Below are positions 52,153 to 64,000 of a DNA stretch of 64,000 nt, in pieces (position 1 is the first letter of the stretch; every line of letters begins with the position of its first letter). Location: NCBI GenBank assembly GCA_024232965.1, contig JACKQF010000002.1, positions 806,001 to 870,000 on the forward strand. Direction: 5' to 3'. The stretch is from Verrucomicrobiaceae bacterium. GTDB taxonomy: Bacteria; Verrucomicrobiota; Verrucomicrobiia; Verrucomicrobiales; Verrucomicrobiaceae. A program made the position numbers and the translations under genes. The notes beneath the pieces were generated by a model. The model saw only the letters and a program-made list of their open reading frames with translations. It ran no database searches and was not told where the DNA came from.

Positions 52153-54939
52153 GTGAAATTTCTCCTCTCCGCCGCTGCGGCATGGGTCCTCCCGGGACTG
52201 CTGGCGGCGCAATTGGCCAATCAACCGCCGGTGCCCCAGTGGCTGCCAGCGGGTGAACCTACGGCGCAGTTTGATGGCATGGATAAGCTGCTGAAGGGCA
52301 TTCTCTTTGTCGCGGGTGAGGGCGAGGTGAGTGTGCATCTCAATGGCAAGGTCATCGGCACCTATCCGGGAGGAGAGGCAGCGGGGACCTTTGATGTGAC
52401 GGCGGCACTCAAGGCTGCGCGCAACGAGCTGAAGTTGATCTCGAAGACTCGCTGCGCAGCGCTGCTCGAACTGAACGGAGATCTGGCCCACAAGCGATGG
52501 ATCGTGTCGGACGCAACCTGGAGCGGTGGCAAGCCCCTGGGACCGACGAACACTGAGCCGGATCGCAATCCCTTTGATTTCAAGAAGACCTTTGATGCCT
52601 ACAACTCGTGGAAGCTGGCCGCCGCAGGCACCCAATCGCTGGCCACCGATCCGGCGACGATCCAGGTGCCTGCGGGTTTTCGTGTGGAGTTGGTTCGGTC
52701 CTCCCAGCCGGGTGAAGACTCGTGGGTCAGCATGGCCTTTGATCCGCAGGGGCGCATCACTTTGGGCATGGAAAAAAAAGGGCTGCTGCGCCTGACGGTC
52801 AGCGGAAGTGGCGATCAAAAAGTGGAGCGCATCAATGAGACGCTGCTGGAGTGTCGCGGCCTGCTTTATGCGCACGGCGCGCTGTATGCGAACGCGAACG
52901 ACAGCAAGGGATTGTACCGTCTGCGCGATGCCGACGGCGACGGTGTCTTTGAGGAAGCCGTGGAGCTGCTGCACACAGACGGCGGCGTGGGGCACGGACG
53001 CAATCACCTCAAGGCCGGGCCCGATGGTCGCATCTGGATCGCGCATGGGAACAATGTGCTGCTGACCGATAAGGTCTCGCCCCAATCCCCGCTGCAAAAC
53101 TATCGCGACGATCAACTGATCCCGAACCCATGGGACGGCACGATGTTCGATGGCGATGTGAAGCTACCCGCAGGCCACATCTTATCCATGCTGCCCGATG
53201 GGAGCGACGTGCAGCTTTTTGCTGGCGGCCTGCGCAATCCTCTCGATATCACCTTCAATAAAGACGGCGATCTCTTCACCTTTGATGCCGACATGGAGCG
53301 CGATGTCGGCACACCCTGGTACATGCCGACGCGAGTCTTGCACGTGGTGGCTGGAGCAGACTTTGGCTGGCGGCGTGGCACGGGGCGCTGGCCGGCCTGG
53401 TATCCTGATACGCTTCCCAGCGTCATCGACATCGGCCTGTCATCGCCCACCGCGATCTTCTTTGGATACGGCAGCGCCTTTCCCGACCGATACCAGGAGG
53501 CCCTGTTCCTCTTTGACTGGAGCTACGGTCGCATCATCGCCGTGCACCTGACGCCGAACGGGAAAAGCTACTCGGGCGAGCAAGAGACCTTCATCAGCGG
53601 CCGCCCCTTAAACGTGACGGATGGAGCCATTGGTCCGGACGGCGCGCTGTGGTTCACCACGGGTGGTCGTGGGACTCAGAGCGGGCTGTATCGGGTCGTT
53701 TGGGAAGGGACCGCTGCACCTGAACCCAAGTCGATGCTCAGTCGGATCGATGCCCACGCTCACGAACGCCACGCAAAGCGCATGGAGTTGGAGCGGAGTT
53801 GGTCCGATCACGTTGAGAGCGACTTCTCGGCGACCAATGTCCCCGCGCTACTTGCGGCGGCACGCATTGGCACCGACGAAGACCGGCTTCGGGTGATTGA
53901 CTCCGTTTTGGATTCTGATTTCGCCAAGCTCGCACCGGCAGATCTGCGCGATCGCCTCCGCGTGATGGAGGTTGCCATCGCACGTTGCGATTCCAAAACG
54001 CAACTGCCCAAAGCCCAGATGCTGGCGCAGCTCTCGCCGCTGTTTCCCACCAATGACGCACTGACGAATCGTCAGCTCTGCAAGTTCTTGGTCTATCTTC
54101 AATGGCCACAGATCCCGGGCCGCTGTGCGACGCTGCTACATGAAATGACGGCTTCCGAAGACCTGTTATTTTACCCCTTCATCCTCAGATCGATGAAGAC
54201 CGGGTGGACTCTGGACGCACGCCGCGTTGTCTTTGCGGCACTCAATCGCGCTGAAAAGCTCAACGGTGCCAGCACCTACTTCAAAGCCATCGCCGACACA
54301 CGCGCCGAACTGGCTGCGCCATTGAACCCGGCCGAGGCAGAGGCATTGGCGGACTTGATCTCCCCGCCTCAACCCGTGGCATTGGCGTCGTATGCGCTGC
54401 CGACGCATACCTTCAAAAATTGGAAGCTGGAGGACCTACTGCCCTTGCTGCCCAAGGTCGCCGCAGGGCGTTCCCATGCGGGGGCTAAACAGGCACTGAT
54501 CAGCAGCCAGTGCGTGTTCTGTCATCGCGTGATTGCAGATGCCTCCCTGCCAGCGGGTGTGTTTGGACCGGACCTGTCTCAGGTCTCCGCTCGATTTGGA
54601 CGGGCCGATCTGCTCGACCACATCCTGAATCCATCGAAGGTCATCGACGACAAATTCCGCTTGGTTACGGTCACGAAAACTGATGGCGCAAAGACGACAG
54701 GAATCTTGGAGTCTGAGGACGATGAGCGGGTGACGCTGAAGCCCAATCCGCTGAGCAAAGAGACCATCGAAATCGCCAAAAGCCAGATCCGCGAGCGGGT
54801 ATTGTCTGAGGTTTCGCCCATGCCAGCGGGGCTGCTGAACGCCCTGAAAGCGGATCAAATTCTCGACATGCTGGCCTGGTTCGAGGCGGGTGGCAATGCG
54901 GATCATCCAGCCTTCAAGGACAGGCCGCCCTCGAAATGA
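52153..54939 (+). CDS. PVC-type membrane-bound dehydrogenase/heme-binding domain protein
   Basis: 928 residues from GTG 52153, which gives signal peptide MKFLLSAAAAWVLPGLLAAQ; GTG 52147 is an alternative. The N-terminal region (FVAGEGEVSVHLNGKVIGTYPGG) is jelly-roll-like. Residues about 195-520 are a glucose/sorbosone dehydrogenase-type propeller (IQVPAGFRVELVRSSQPGEDSWVSMAFDPQGRITLGMEKKGLLRL, LRDADGDGVFEEAVELLHTDGGVGHGRNHL). A helical segment follows, then a cytochrome c with C787-VF-C790-H791 and GVFGPDLSQVSARF. Likely periplasmic sugar oxidation, with electron transfer through the heme. Confidence 0.85.
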   Translation: MKFLLSAAAAWVLPGLLAAQLANQPPVPQWLPAGEPTAQFDGMDKLLKGILFVAGEGEVSVHLNGKVIGTYPGGEAAGTFDVTAALKAARNELKLISKTRCAALLELNGDLAHKRWIVSDATWSGGKPLGPTNTEPDRNPFDFKKTFDAYNSWKLAAAGTQSLATDPATIQVPAGFRVELVRSSQPGEDSWVSMAFDPQGRITLGMEKKGLLRLTVSGSGDQKVERINETLLECRGLLYAHGALYANANDSKGLYRLRDADGDGVFEEAVELLHTDGGVGHGRNHLKAGPDGRIWIAHGNNVLLTDKVSPQSPLQNYRDDQLIPNPWDGTMFDGDVKLPAGHILSMLPDGSDVQLFAGGLRNPLDITFNKDGDLFTFDADMERDVGTPWYMPTRVLHVVAGADFGWRRGTGRWPAWYPDTLPSVIDIGLSSPTAIFFGYGSAFPDRYQEALFLFDWSYGRIIAVHLTPNGKSYSGEQETFISGRPLNVTDGAIGPDGALWFTTGGRGTQSGLYRVVWEGTAAPEPKSMLSRIDAHAHERHAKRMELERSWSDHVESDFSATNVPALLAAARIGTDEDRLRVIDSVLDSDFAKLAPADLRDRLRVMEVAIARCDSKTQLPKAQMLAQLSPLFPTNDALTNRQLCKFLVYLQWPQIPGRCATLLHEMTASEDLLFYPFILRSMKTGWTLDARRVVFAALNRAEKLNGASTYFKAIADTRAELAAPLNPAEAEALADLISPPQPVALASYALPTHTFKNWKLEDLLPLLPKVAAGRSHAGAKQALISSQCVFCHRVIADASLPAGVFGPDLSQVSARFGRADLLDHILNPSKVIDDKFRLVTVTKTDGAKTTGILESEDDERVTLKPNPLSKETIEIAKSQIRERVLSEVSPMPAGLLNALKADQILDMLAWFEAGGNADHPAFKDRPPSK

Positions 54940-55016
54940 AGGCTTCTCTTTTTCGAGGAATTAGTTCACGATTCTTCCGTTTCAACGTCCAGCCAACCGC
55001 CCAACCTCGCTCCGTT

Positions 55017-58000
55017 ATGAAGACCTTCACGCTTCGTTCTTATCTCATTGTGTTTTGCCTAGCGCTGAGCGTTTCCAGCGCCCGGGCCGAGGAGGCCGGG
55101 TTGCTCATCTTGTTGGGTGCTGGCGACTCCGAACCGACATCCTGGGATGGGAGTCTAACGCTCTCGGGTGGGAAAGTGGTCGAGCTGAATGGGTGGCGCT
55201 TCATGGCCACTGACAAAATCTTGAAGGGCAATGCTTGGAAGTGCTCCACACGAAACGAAGCGATCAAAGGCCGGACCAACAATCCGAAGAAGATGGGCAA
55301 GGCCAATCGCTTGCGCGGCCCGATGTCTGACAACGGCATCATGGCACGCCTACAGGATGTGGACGAGACCACGGAGGTGAGCATCAAGACCACGCAGGGG
55401 GATTTTTCCTTCAAACTCGCAGACCTCCCCTATGGGAAGCGGCAGGAGATGCTGGATGGGAAAGTCGTGGTGCAACGCACCGCTGCCGGACGTCGGCTGA
55501 GTGTCGAGCGCACGGACGATGACTTCCCCGCGATGGCGGTGGACGGGAAAAACAAGGTCTTCGTTACTTGGCAGAGCTTCACGCCCGGGATAGATCGCGA
55601 CGAGCGTGCGAAACGCTGGGAGGCGGAGCCAGAGGATTTCAGCTTTCTCGCGACACCAGCGGGTGGCGACCAACTCTTCCTCACCACCCGGGCGGGCAGC
55701 AAATGGGACGTGCCCTTGGCTGTCACTGAGACGGGGCGCGACATCTACAAATCCGCGGTGACGCCCGATGGTCAGGGTGGCGCTTGGGTGATTTGGAGCG
55801 AGCGTATTGACCGCAACTTTGAGATCCTGGCACGGCATTTCAGCGATGACAAATTGGGCGCGGTCGAGACGGTCTCTGACAGCAAAGGCAACGACCTTTG
55901 CCCAGTGGCAACCACGGATTCTGGTGGTCGTGTCTGGGTCAGTTGGATGGGGGCCAAGGACGGTCGTTTCCAGATCTTTGCCCGCGTTTTGGAGGAAGAA
56001 AAGTGGGGAGCAATCCGCGCCGTCTCCACCAACACCGCCAACTGCTGGAACCCCGCGATCGCCGCCGATCCACGGCAGGGCGGCGGGGTCAGCATCGCCT
56101 GGGATAGCTACGAGAAGGGCGACTACGACATCTGGATGCGCGAATTTGGCGCTGGGGAAATGGCCGCACCACCACGCCCGGTCGCGAACTCTCCGCTGTA
56201 TGAAGCGCGCGTCAGCGCCTCCTACGACCAGGCCGGTGCCCTTTGGTTGGCCTGGGAAAAAAGCGGCGCCACCTGGGGCAAGGACTGGGGTGCCTACGAT
56301 GGCGCGGATGGCATCGGTCTGTATCGCGATCGCCAAGTCGGCATCGCGGTTTGGAAGGACGGCCAGTGGCAGGAGCCAGCCACCGACATCGCCACGGCGC
56401 TGCCAACGGCCAAGGCGTTTTCGGCAGCGCGATTCGACAAAGGAGCGCCCCCAGTCAGCCCGGAGACGGATGACCCCTCTGCCTCCGCCGCCTACCTTGC
56501 CCCCGCCCAACGCAAAGGCCAGCCCGGCAAACACGCCGAAGCTAAGTCCTGGGGTGTGTACAACAATCTTGGCCGGATTGCCTGCGCACAGGATGGGCGG
56601 ATCTGGTGTTTCGTGCGTGCCCGGCAGAACAATTCCCGCGGCCCTCTGGGCTCTGTCTGGGTGACCGCCGCAACGTATCTCGATGGCGACAAGTGGATCG
56701 GTCCCATCTTGGTGCCGCACTCGGAAAACCTACTCTACAACTTACCCGCCATCGGTGCAGGGAAGCTGGGAGTTTTTGTCGCCCACTCCACCGATCACCG
56801 CATCGACCGGATGGCGGACTTCAATGCCGCCAAACAGCCCAGCGGCAAAGGTGGGAATGCGGCCCTTGACGCCAGCAAGGACCCCTTTGACAACGACGTG
56901 TATTTTTCGCGCTTAGCCAATCCGGCCACACCAGCGCCAGCGGTCGCCCTCAAACCAGCGCAAGCACCGCCAGCGGACAATCCCGCGCCTTCCGCCCGCA
57001 CCGTTGCAGAGCGGGCGGAGTTCGCCGCCATCCGCTCCTTCCGCAGCGACTATGATGGCAAACCGCTACAGATCCTGCGCGGTGAATTCCATCGCCACAC
57101 TGAGATCAGCGGCGATGGCGGTGGCGACGGACCACTCGAGGACATGTGGCGCTACGGCATCGATGCCGCCAGCATGGACTGGCTGGGCAATGGCGATCAC
57201 GACAACGGCAACGGACGCGAGTACAGCTGGTGGCTGACCCAAAAAACCACGGATGCATTCATGATGCCGTCTGTCTTCACCCCCATGTTCAGCTATGAGC
57301 GCAGCGTCAGCTACCCCGAAGGCCACCGCAACGTGGTCTTCGTTCAACGCGGCGTGCGAACCCTGCCACGGCTGCCGATCAGTGACCCACGCGTGTTCGC
57401 GCCCGCGCCAGACACCACCATGCTCTACAAGTACCTTCACAAGTTCAACGGCGTCTGCGCCTCCCACACCAGCGTCGGGTCGATGGGGACCGACTGGCGC
57501 AACCACGATCCCGAAGTCGAGCCGATGGTCGAGGTGTACCAAGGCGCCCGCCAAAACTACGAGTACCCGGGCTGCCCGCGCTGTCCCACCGCCGATGACG
57601 CCATTGGCGGCTGGGAGCCTGCCGGTTTCATCTGCAACGCGCTTCTCAAGGGCGTGAAATTCAGCTTCCAGAGCAGCAGTGACCACGGCAGCACCCACAT
57701 CAGCTACGCCATGGTTTACGCGGAGGAAGCCACCCGCGAAGGCATCCATGCCGCGATGAAGAAGCGCCACACTTATGGTGCCACCGATAACATCATCGCC
57801 GAGACACGCTGCACCGCAGCGGATGGCAAACGCATGATGATGGGGGATGAGTTCACCGTCAAAGGCGCCCCTTCCATCGATATCACGCTCGTTGGCACCG
57901 CGCCGTTTTCACGCGTCGTCATCATCAAGGATAACGAGGAAGTCAGCATCACCACCCCGAACGCTCAGGAGGTTAAGTTCACCTGGACTGATCCGAAGCC

Positions 58001-58094
58001 TGAGGCTGGCAAAACCAGTTATTATTATGTCCGTGGCGAGCAGGCGAACTCGGAACTCGTCTGGGCCTCACCGATGTGGATCACGCTTCAATGA
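55017..58094 (+). CDS. Secreted DUF3604 domain protein with propeller region
   Basis: 1025 residues from ATG 55017 with signal peptide (LIVFCLALSVSSARA). The middle has repeated ICWW-type propeller strands (VFVTWQSFTPGIDRDERAKRW, AWVIWSERIDRNFEILARHF, VWVSWMGAKDGRFQIFAR). The C-terminal part is a DUF3604/PHP-like domain: LRGEFHRHTEISGDGGGDGPLEDMWRYG, DWLGNGDHDNG and CASHTSVGSMGTDWRN, with His/Asp clusters that would bind metal. A phosphoesterase-like activity is possible but not shown. The upstream in-frame ATG at 54936 overlaps the previous stop by 4 bp; 55017 was preferred for the signal peptide. Confidence 0.82.
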   Translation: MKTFTLRSYLIVFCLALSVSSARAEEAGLLILLGAGDSEPTSWDGSLTLSGGKVVELNGWRFMATDKILKGNAWKCSTRNEAIKGRTNNPKKMGKANRLRGPMSDNGIMARLQDVDETTEVSIKTTQGDFSFKLADLPYGKRQEMLDGKVVVQRTAAGRRLSVERTDDDFPAMAVDGKNKVFVTWQSFTPGIDRDERAKRWEAEPEDFSFLATPAGGDQLFLTTRAGSKWDVPLAVTETGRDIYKSAVTPDGQGGAWVIWSERIDRNFEILARHFSDDKLGAVETVSDSKGNDLCPVATTDSGGRVWVSWMGAKDGRFQIFARVLEEEKWGAIRAVSTNTANCWNPAIAADPRQGGGVSIAWDSYEKGDYDIWMREFGAGEMAAPPRPVANSPLYEARVSASYDQAGALWLAWEKSGATWGKDWGAYDGADGIGLYRDRQVGIAVWKDGQWQEPATDIATALPTAKAFSAARFDKGAPPVSPETDDPSASAAYLAPAQRKGQPGKHAEAKSWGVYNNLGRIACAQDGRIWCFVRARQNNSRGPLGSVWVTAATYLDGDKWIGPILVPHSENLLYNLPAIGAGKLGVFVAHSTDHRIDRMADFNAAKQPSGKGGNAALDASKDPFDNDVYFSRLANPATPAPAVALKPAQAPPADNPAPSARTVAERAEFAAIRSFRSDYDGKPLQILRGEFHRHTEISGDGGGDGPLEDMWRYGIDAASMDWLGNGDHDNGNGREYSWWLTQKTTDAFMMPSVFTPMFSYERSVSYPEGHRNVVFVQRGVRTLPRLPISDPRVFAPAPDTTMLYKYLHKFNGVCASHTSVGSMGTDWRNHDPEVEPMVEVYQGARQNYEYPGCPRCPTADDAIGGWEPAGFICNALLKGVKFSFQSSSDHGSTHISYAMVYAEEATREGIHAAMKKRHTYGATDNIIAETRCTAADGKRMMMGDEFTVKGAPSIDITLVGTAPFSRVVIIKDNEEVSITTPNAQEVKFTWTDPKPEAGKTSYYYVRGEQANSELVWASPMWITLQ

Positions 58095-58783
58095 GGTCCT
58101 TTTTTTTCGGAGCCGCACTCCTGGCGCTAACCGCCCTGCACGTCGCCGCGCACCCTGCCGATATCGGGCACCTGCGGGTGGATATTAGTCGGCAACAGGT
58201 CGCGGTGCGGCTGACCTTTAACCTCGCCACGCTGCAGAGATTTGTTGAGATGGATTCCGACCAGAACGGCAGCATCTCCCACGCAGAGCTCAGTGCGGCT
58301 ATACCGAAGGTCGAGGATATTCTTGGAAAGCAGGTGTTGATCTCGATCAACGACACAGACACTGATCTCGGGCCCAGCAAACCCTTCCGTTGTGTTTGGC
58401 CTGACCCTGATAGCGATGTGCCTGTGGCCGAATACCTGGGTCGTTATGTCGACTTATTCTTTTTGCGGGATTGGACTTCGGTCGTCGAAGACATCTGGAT
58501 CGGCTTCGACTTCTTCCACGGGCCAAACGATCTACTAACCATCCAGGGGCTCTATCAACAAGAAGAGCACACCACCGAGGTCGAATTCTCCGCCCTCGAA
58601 CCCGAATTCCTTTACGACACGGGTTATACCGCCAGTGAAGCCACAGCATTGGACCAAGAGCACGACCAGCTGGCGGAGGAGGTTTTCACCAGGCCCGCTC
58701 TACGTCTGACGTTTGCATGTCTAGCTCTCCTCACCGTCGTCAGCGTCTTCATCAGGCTGCGCAGAATGCGAAGGAACAGCTGA
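58091..58783 (+). CDS. Secreted/membrane EF-hand protein
   Basis: 230 residues from ATG 58091, overlapping the DUF3604 stop (ATGA). It has a signal peptide (FFFGAALLALTALHVAA) followed by HPADIGHLRVDISRQQVAVRL, an N-terminus like that of HupE/UreJ-associated periplasmic domains. A single EF-hand loop (DSDQNGSISHAEL, residues about 58-70) is present and one C-terminal membrane helix with an Arg-rich cytoplasmic tail (IRLRRMRRN). Calcium sensing is inferred. It is probably co-expressed with the DUF3604 protein. Confidence 0.78.
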   Translation: MRSFFFGAALLALTALHVAAHPADIGHLRVDISRQQVAVRLTFNLATLQRFVEMDSDQNGSISHAELSAAIPKVEDILGKQVLISINDTDTDLGPSKPFRCVWPDPDSDVPVAEYLGRYVDLFFLRDWTSVVEDIWIGFDFFHGPNDLLTIQGLYQQEEHTTEVEFSALEPEFLYDTGYTASEATALDQEHDQLAEEVFTRPALRLTFACLALLTVVSVFIRLRRMRRNS

Positions 58784-58861
58784 CGTTGTAGCTTTGATTA
58801 TGGCTCCTTTCAGCAGTGCCGTCCATCCGAGGCGGGGTTTGTTTTACCGCCTTACACCGTT

Positions 58862-59761
58862 TTACTTACCCAAGTGCTTGGAGAAGAATTGGTCCGCAAT
58901 CTCCACGGTTTGATCTAACCACGGTTGACTCATCCAAAAGGGATGAGGGGCATCCTTCAGGGTGTGAACAGCCGTCTCAATCCCGAGAGCTTTAAGCTTA
59001 GCCATCATTTCCGCCCGACCGACTTTGACCGAGTCCTTTTCTCCTTCGATGAAGATGGTTGGTGGAACGCCCGGTTGTACATATTCGATGGGAGATGCCT
59101 CTTTGTAGGGCCCCGGGTTGTCGGCATACGAAGCACCGAAGAACAGCATTGCACCCTCGGCCGGCGGCTTGTCTTTAAAAGAGGCGACCAAATCTTGAGT
59201 CGCCGCCATGACGATGCACGCCTTGACCGCACTGGAGAATTCTTGGTTGGGACCTTTGCCTTCCATTGAAGCAAGCCCTGAAGTCATTGCGACTAAGCCA
59301 GAAAGGTGGCCACCAGCGGACCCACCCATACATCCAATGCGGTCTGGATCAAGTTTCAACTCCGCGGCGTTAGCCCGTAGGGTGCGCAAGGCTGCTTTGC
59401 AGTCATGCAGAGCGGCGGGATATTTGGCTTCGGTTGACAAACGATAGCTAACAAGCGCAGTCACGAACCCCCGCTGGGCGAGTCGCTCCATCATGGGCTT
59501 GTCATTCTCGACCTGCCGACTCTTCCAACCTCCACCATGGATGTCCAGGATGCAGGGATACACCCCCGCCTTGTCCGGCACGTAGATGTACAACTCGACA
59601 TTGTGCTCTGGGTGAGCTTCTACGAGCAGGGTCTTCAAGGTGAAGCCTGCAGGTGTGTTCGGTTTGACGCCTTTGAATTTGGGTGTCGTCTGCGCGATAG
59701 CGGCAGAGAAGCAGAATGGGCCGACAATGGTGGCTAGGAGGATGGTCTTGGCGTACAGCAT
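58862..59761 (-). CDS. Secreted alpha/beta hydrolase (BD-FAE/acetyl-esterase-like)
   Basis: 299 residues from ATG 59761 with signal peptide (ILLATIVGPFCFSAAIA). Oxyanion motif HGGGW (DIHGGGWKSRQ) and nucleophile GGSAGGHLSGLVAMT are typical of the BD-FAE/esterase family. IFIEGEKDSVKVGRAEMM holds the catalytic Asp region and DAPHPFW the His. It probably removes acyl groups from plant polysaccharides or a related ester. It stands alone next to the rRNA operon terminator. Confidence 0.87.
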   Translation of the reverse strand: MLYAKTILLATIVGPFCFSAAIAQTTPKFKGVKPNTPAGFTLKTLLVEAHPEHNVELYIYVPDKAGVYPCILDIHGGGWKSRQVENDKPMMERLAQRGFVTALVSYRLSTEAKYPAALHDCKAALRTLRANAAELKLDPDRIGCMGGSAGGHLSGLVAMTSGLASMEGKGPNQEFSSAVKACIVMAATQDLVASFKDKPPAEGAMLFFGASYADNPGPYKEASPIEYVQPGVPPTIFIEGEKDSVKVGRAEMMAKLKALGIETAVHTLKDAPHPFWMSQPWLDQTVEIADQFFSKHLGK

Positions 59762-59874
59762 GGCCACTGTTGATCTAGCGAATAACGCGGATCAACCGTG
59801 CATTTGTATTTTGCAGGCCTACGAATGCCCTCATACACCGGGTGTATTGGCAAGCGTAGGGGTTGTGAGAGCAC

Positions 59875-59912
59875 AAAAAACCCCACTTACCTTTTGAGGG
59901 GTAAGTGGGGTT
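59875..59912 (-). terminator. Rho-independent terminator of the rRNA operon
   Basis: Perfect 13-bp stem (59879-59891 with 59900-59912) with an 8-nt loop; on the minus strand it is followed by a T-run. Lies 11 bp beyond the 3' end of the 5S gene. Confidence 0.92.
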
Positions 59913-59923
59913 AATGTTTTACT

Positions 59924-60037
59924 CTGGCGACGTCCTACTTTCGCGGGGCCTATCGCCCCACTATCATCGGCGCAACAGCGTTTCACTTCCGTGTTCGGGA
60001 TGGGAACGGGTGGTACCACTGTGCCATGGTCACCAGA
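59924..60037 (-). rRNA. rrf: 5S ribosomal RNA
   Basis: The minus strand begins TCTGGTGACCATGGCAC and ends GACGTCGCCAGA, which pair as 5S helix I. It contains CCCGTTCCCATCCCGAACACG (loop B/C region). About 114 nt; ends approximate by a few bases. Confidence 0.93.
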
Positions 60038-60174
60038 TCAGAACCCGTGGCTACTGTGAAGTAGCGGCGGGCTGTGGATCTGATGACAAGAGAACCAGAT
60101 AGGTTCTTTGAAATCTGCATACAGGAAGGTTTATTCAAAATCGAGCTAGAGGCGCAACACCATTGTTGGAAATG
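60038..60174. other. 5S-23S spacer
   Basis: About 140 bp between 5S and 23S. No gene or tRNA recognised; presumably removed by RNase processing. Confidence 0.6.
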
Positions 60175-63032
<2,858 letters not shown>

Positions 63033-63231
63033 ATCCACTTCCGAAGAACCAGCCCGAAGGCTGATCCGGAAAATGTTTCACAATGATGCGCTTTCTCTTT
63101 TCTATTTTTACAGAACTAACTGTTCAATTACTTGCTCTTTGTGATTTTGTTTTATTCTACCCTGTATGCAGATGTCAAAGAACTGTCTGGTTCTCTAAAT
63201 TACAGCAACTGTATTTCTCACTCGTTTCGGA

Positions 63232-63308
63232 TGGTGGGCAGGACTGGACTCGAACCAGTGACCCCCGCCTTATCAAGGCGATGCTCTAACCAACTGAGCT
63301 ACATGCCC
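63232..63308 (-). tRNA. tRNA-Ile (GAT)
   Basis: 77 nt with encoded CCA. The anticodon arm has CTTGATAAG (GAT). D-arm AGCTCAGTTGGTTAGAGC and T-arm GGTTCGAGTCC are canonical. The acceptor stem has one T-C mismatch (position 6/67). It lies between 16S and 23S. Confidence 0.96.
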
Positions 63309-63354
63309 GCTTGGTATTCGGATTTCTATGCCCGAAGGCTAGATCTCCAAAAGT

Positions 63355-63430
63355 TGGTGGAGGTTAGGAGACTCGAACTCCTGACATCAAGCTTGCAAAG
63401 CTAGCGCTCTACCAACTGAGCTAAACCCCC
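63355..63430 (-). tRNA. tRNA-Ala (TGC)
   Basis: 76 nt with encoded CCA. Anticodon TGC in CTTTGCAAG; D-arm AGCTCAGTTGGTAGAGC and T-arm AGTTCGAGTCTCC. The acceptor GGGGGTT pairs with AACCTCC. It lies on the 16S side of tRNA-Ile, so the transcript order is 16S-Ala-Ile-23S. Confidence 0.96.
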
Positions 63431-63591
63431 GCTCAAGGCACGGAAAACATAAAGACTAAATTGCGCGCTGCGGCACAGTTTGCACAGTAAAAAGGTTTGT
63501 GACGGCTTTCGCCGGTTCACGCGCCGTCTGTCTTGCGACAGCGAGGCGTCGACCTTGTCCGTTATCGGCGTGAGCCTCGGACAAATCTCCA

Positions 63592-64000
<409 letters not shown>

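Overview
The window looks like a chromosomal segment of a Verrucomicrobiota bacterium, probably Verrucomicrobiaceae/Prosthecobacter-like. The evidence is the combination of DUF1549/DUF1553 plus DUF1501 gene pairs, PVC-type membrane-bound dehydrogenase and heme-binding domain proteins, a giant autotransporter-type beta-strand repeat protein with a PEP-CTERM tail, DUF1003, DUF5069, DUF3604 and ceramidase-like genes, high GC and few clear Shine-Dalgarno sequences. The assignment is inferred from gene content; the partial 16S (63595-64000) and the 23S (about 60175-63032) could settle it.

Layout. 1-7.7 kb: 5'-truncated PEP-CTERM repeat protein, then rpsA with a strong terminator. 7.8-12.4 kb: prenyltransferase-like repeat protein, a vapBC toxin-antitoxin pair between two 37-bp direct repeats, L,D-transpeptidase lipoprotein, rhodanese and a site-2 protease. 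12.5-21.5 kb: DUF1549/DUF1553 + DUF1501 pair, then a tight metabolic cluster (two Gfo/Idh/MocA dehydrogenases, HpcH/HpaI aldolase, SDR). 21.7-45 kb: mostly ordinary chromosome with large cytochrome c/beta-propeller protein, PQQ-like propeller, gatB, transporters, riboflavin synthase, esterases, ceramidase-like protein, a glycosidase-like protein, a second DUF1501 protein, an NHL protein, bioA and a DUF2007 protein. 45-52 kb: accessory region. 52-59.8 kb: PVC dehydrogenase/heme protein, DUF3604 protein, EF-hand protein and an esterase. 59.9-64 kb: rRNA operon on the minus strand (16S-tRNA-Ala-tRNA-Ile-23S-5S-terminator).

The most interesting part is 47.8-52.0 kb, which reads as a complete chromosomal integron. 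An integron-type tyrosine recombinase (intI, 50590-51957, +) carries the IntI-specific insert and all catalytic residues. It is transcribed away from a cassette array whose genes lie on the minus strand. Three attC sites can be delimited to the base (49571-49697, 48511-48569, 47805-47930) because the outer core of each matches the start of its own cassette, as the integron model requires. The cassette/attI junction is at 50286-50292. A perfect TGTTC-N4-GAACA palindrome, which I recall as the LexA box reported for Verrucomicrobia, lies 46 bp before the intI start codon and suggests SOS control. An IS110-family element lies at the distal end of the array.

The limits are that no database search was possible, IS ends are unresolved, several starts are chosen by signal peptide or overlap, and family names come from motif recognition.
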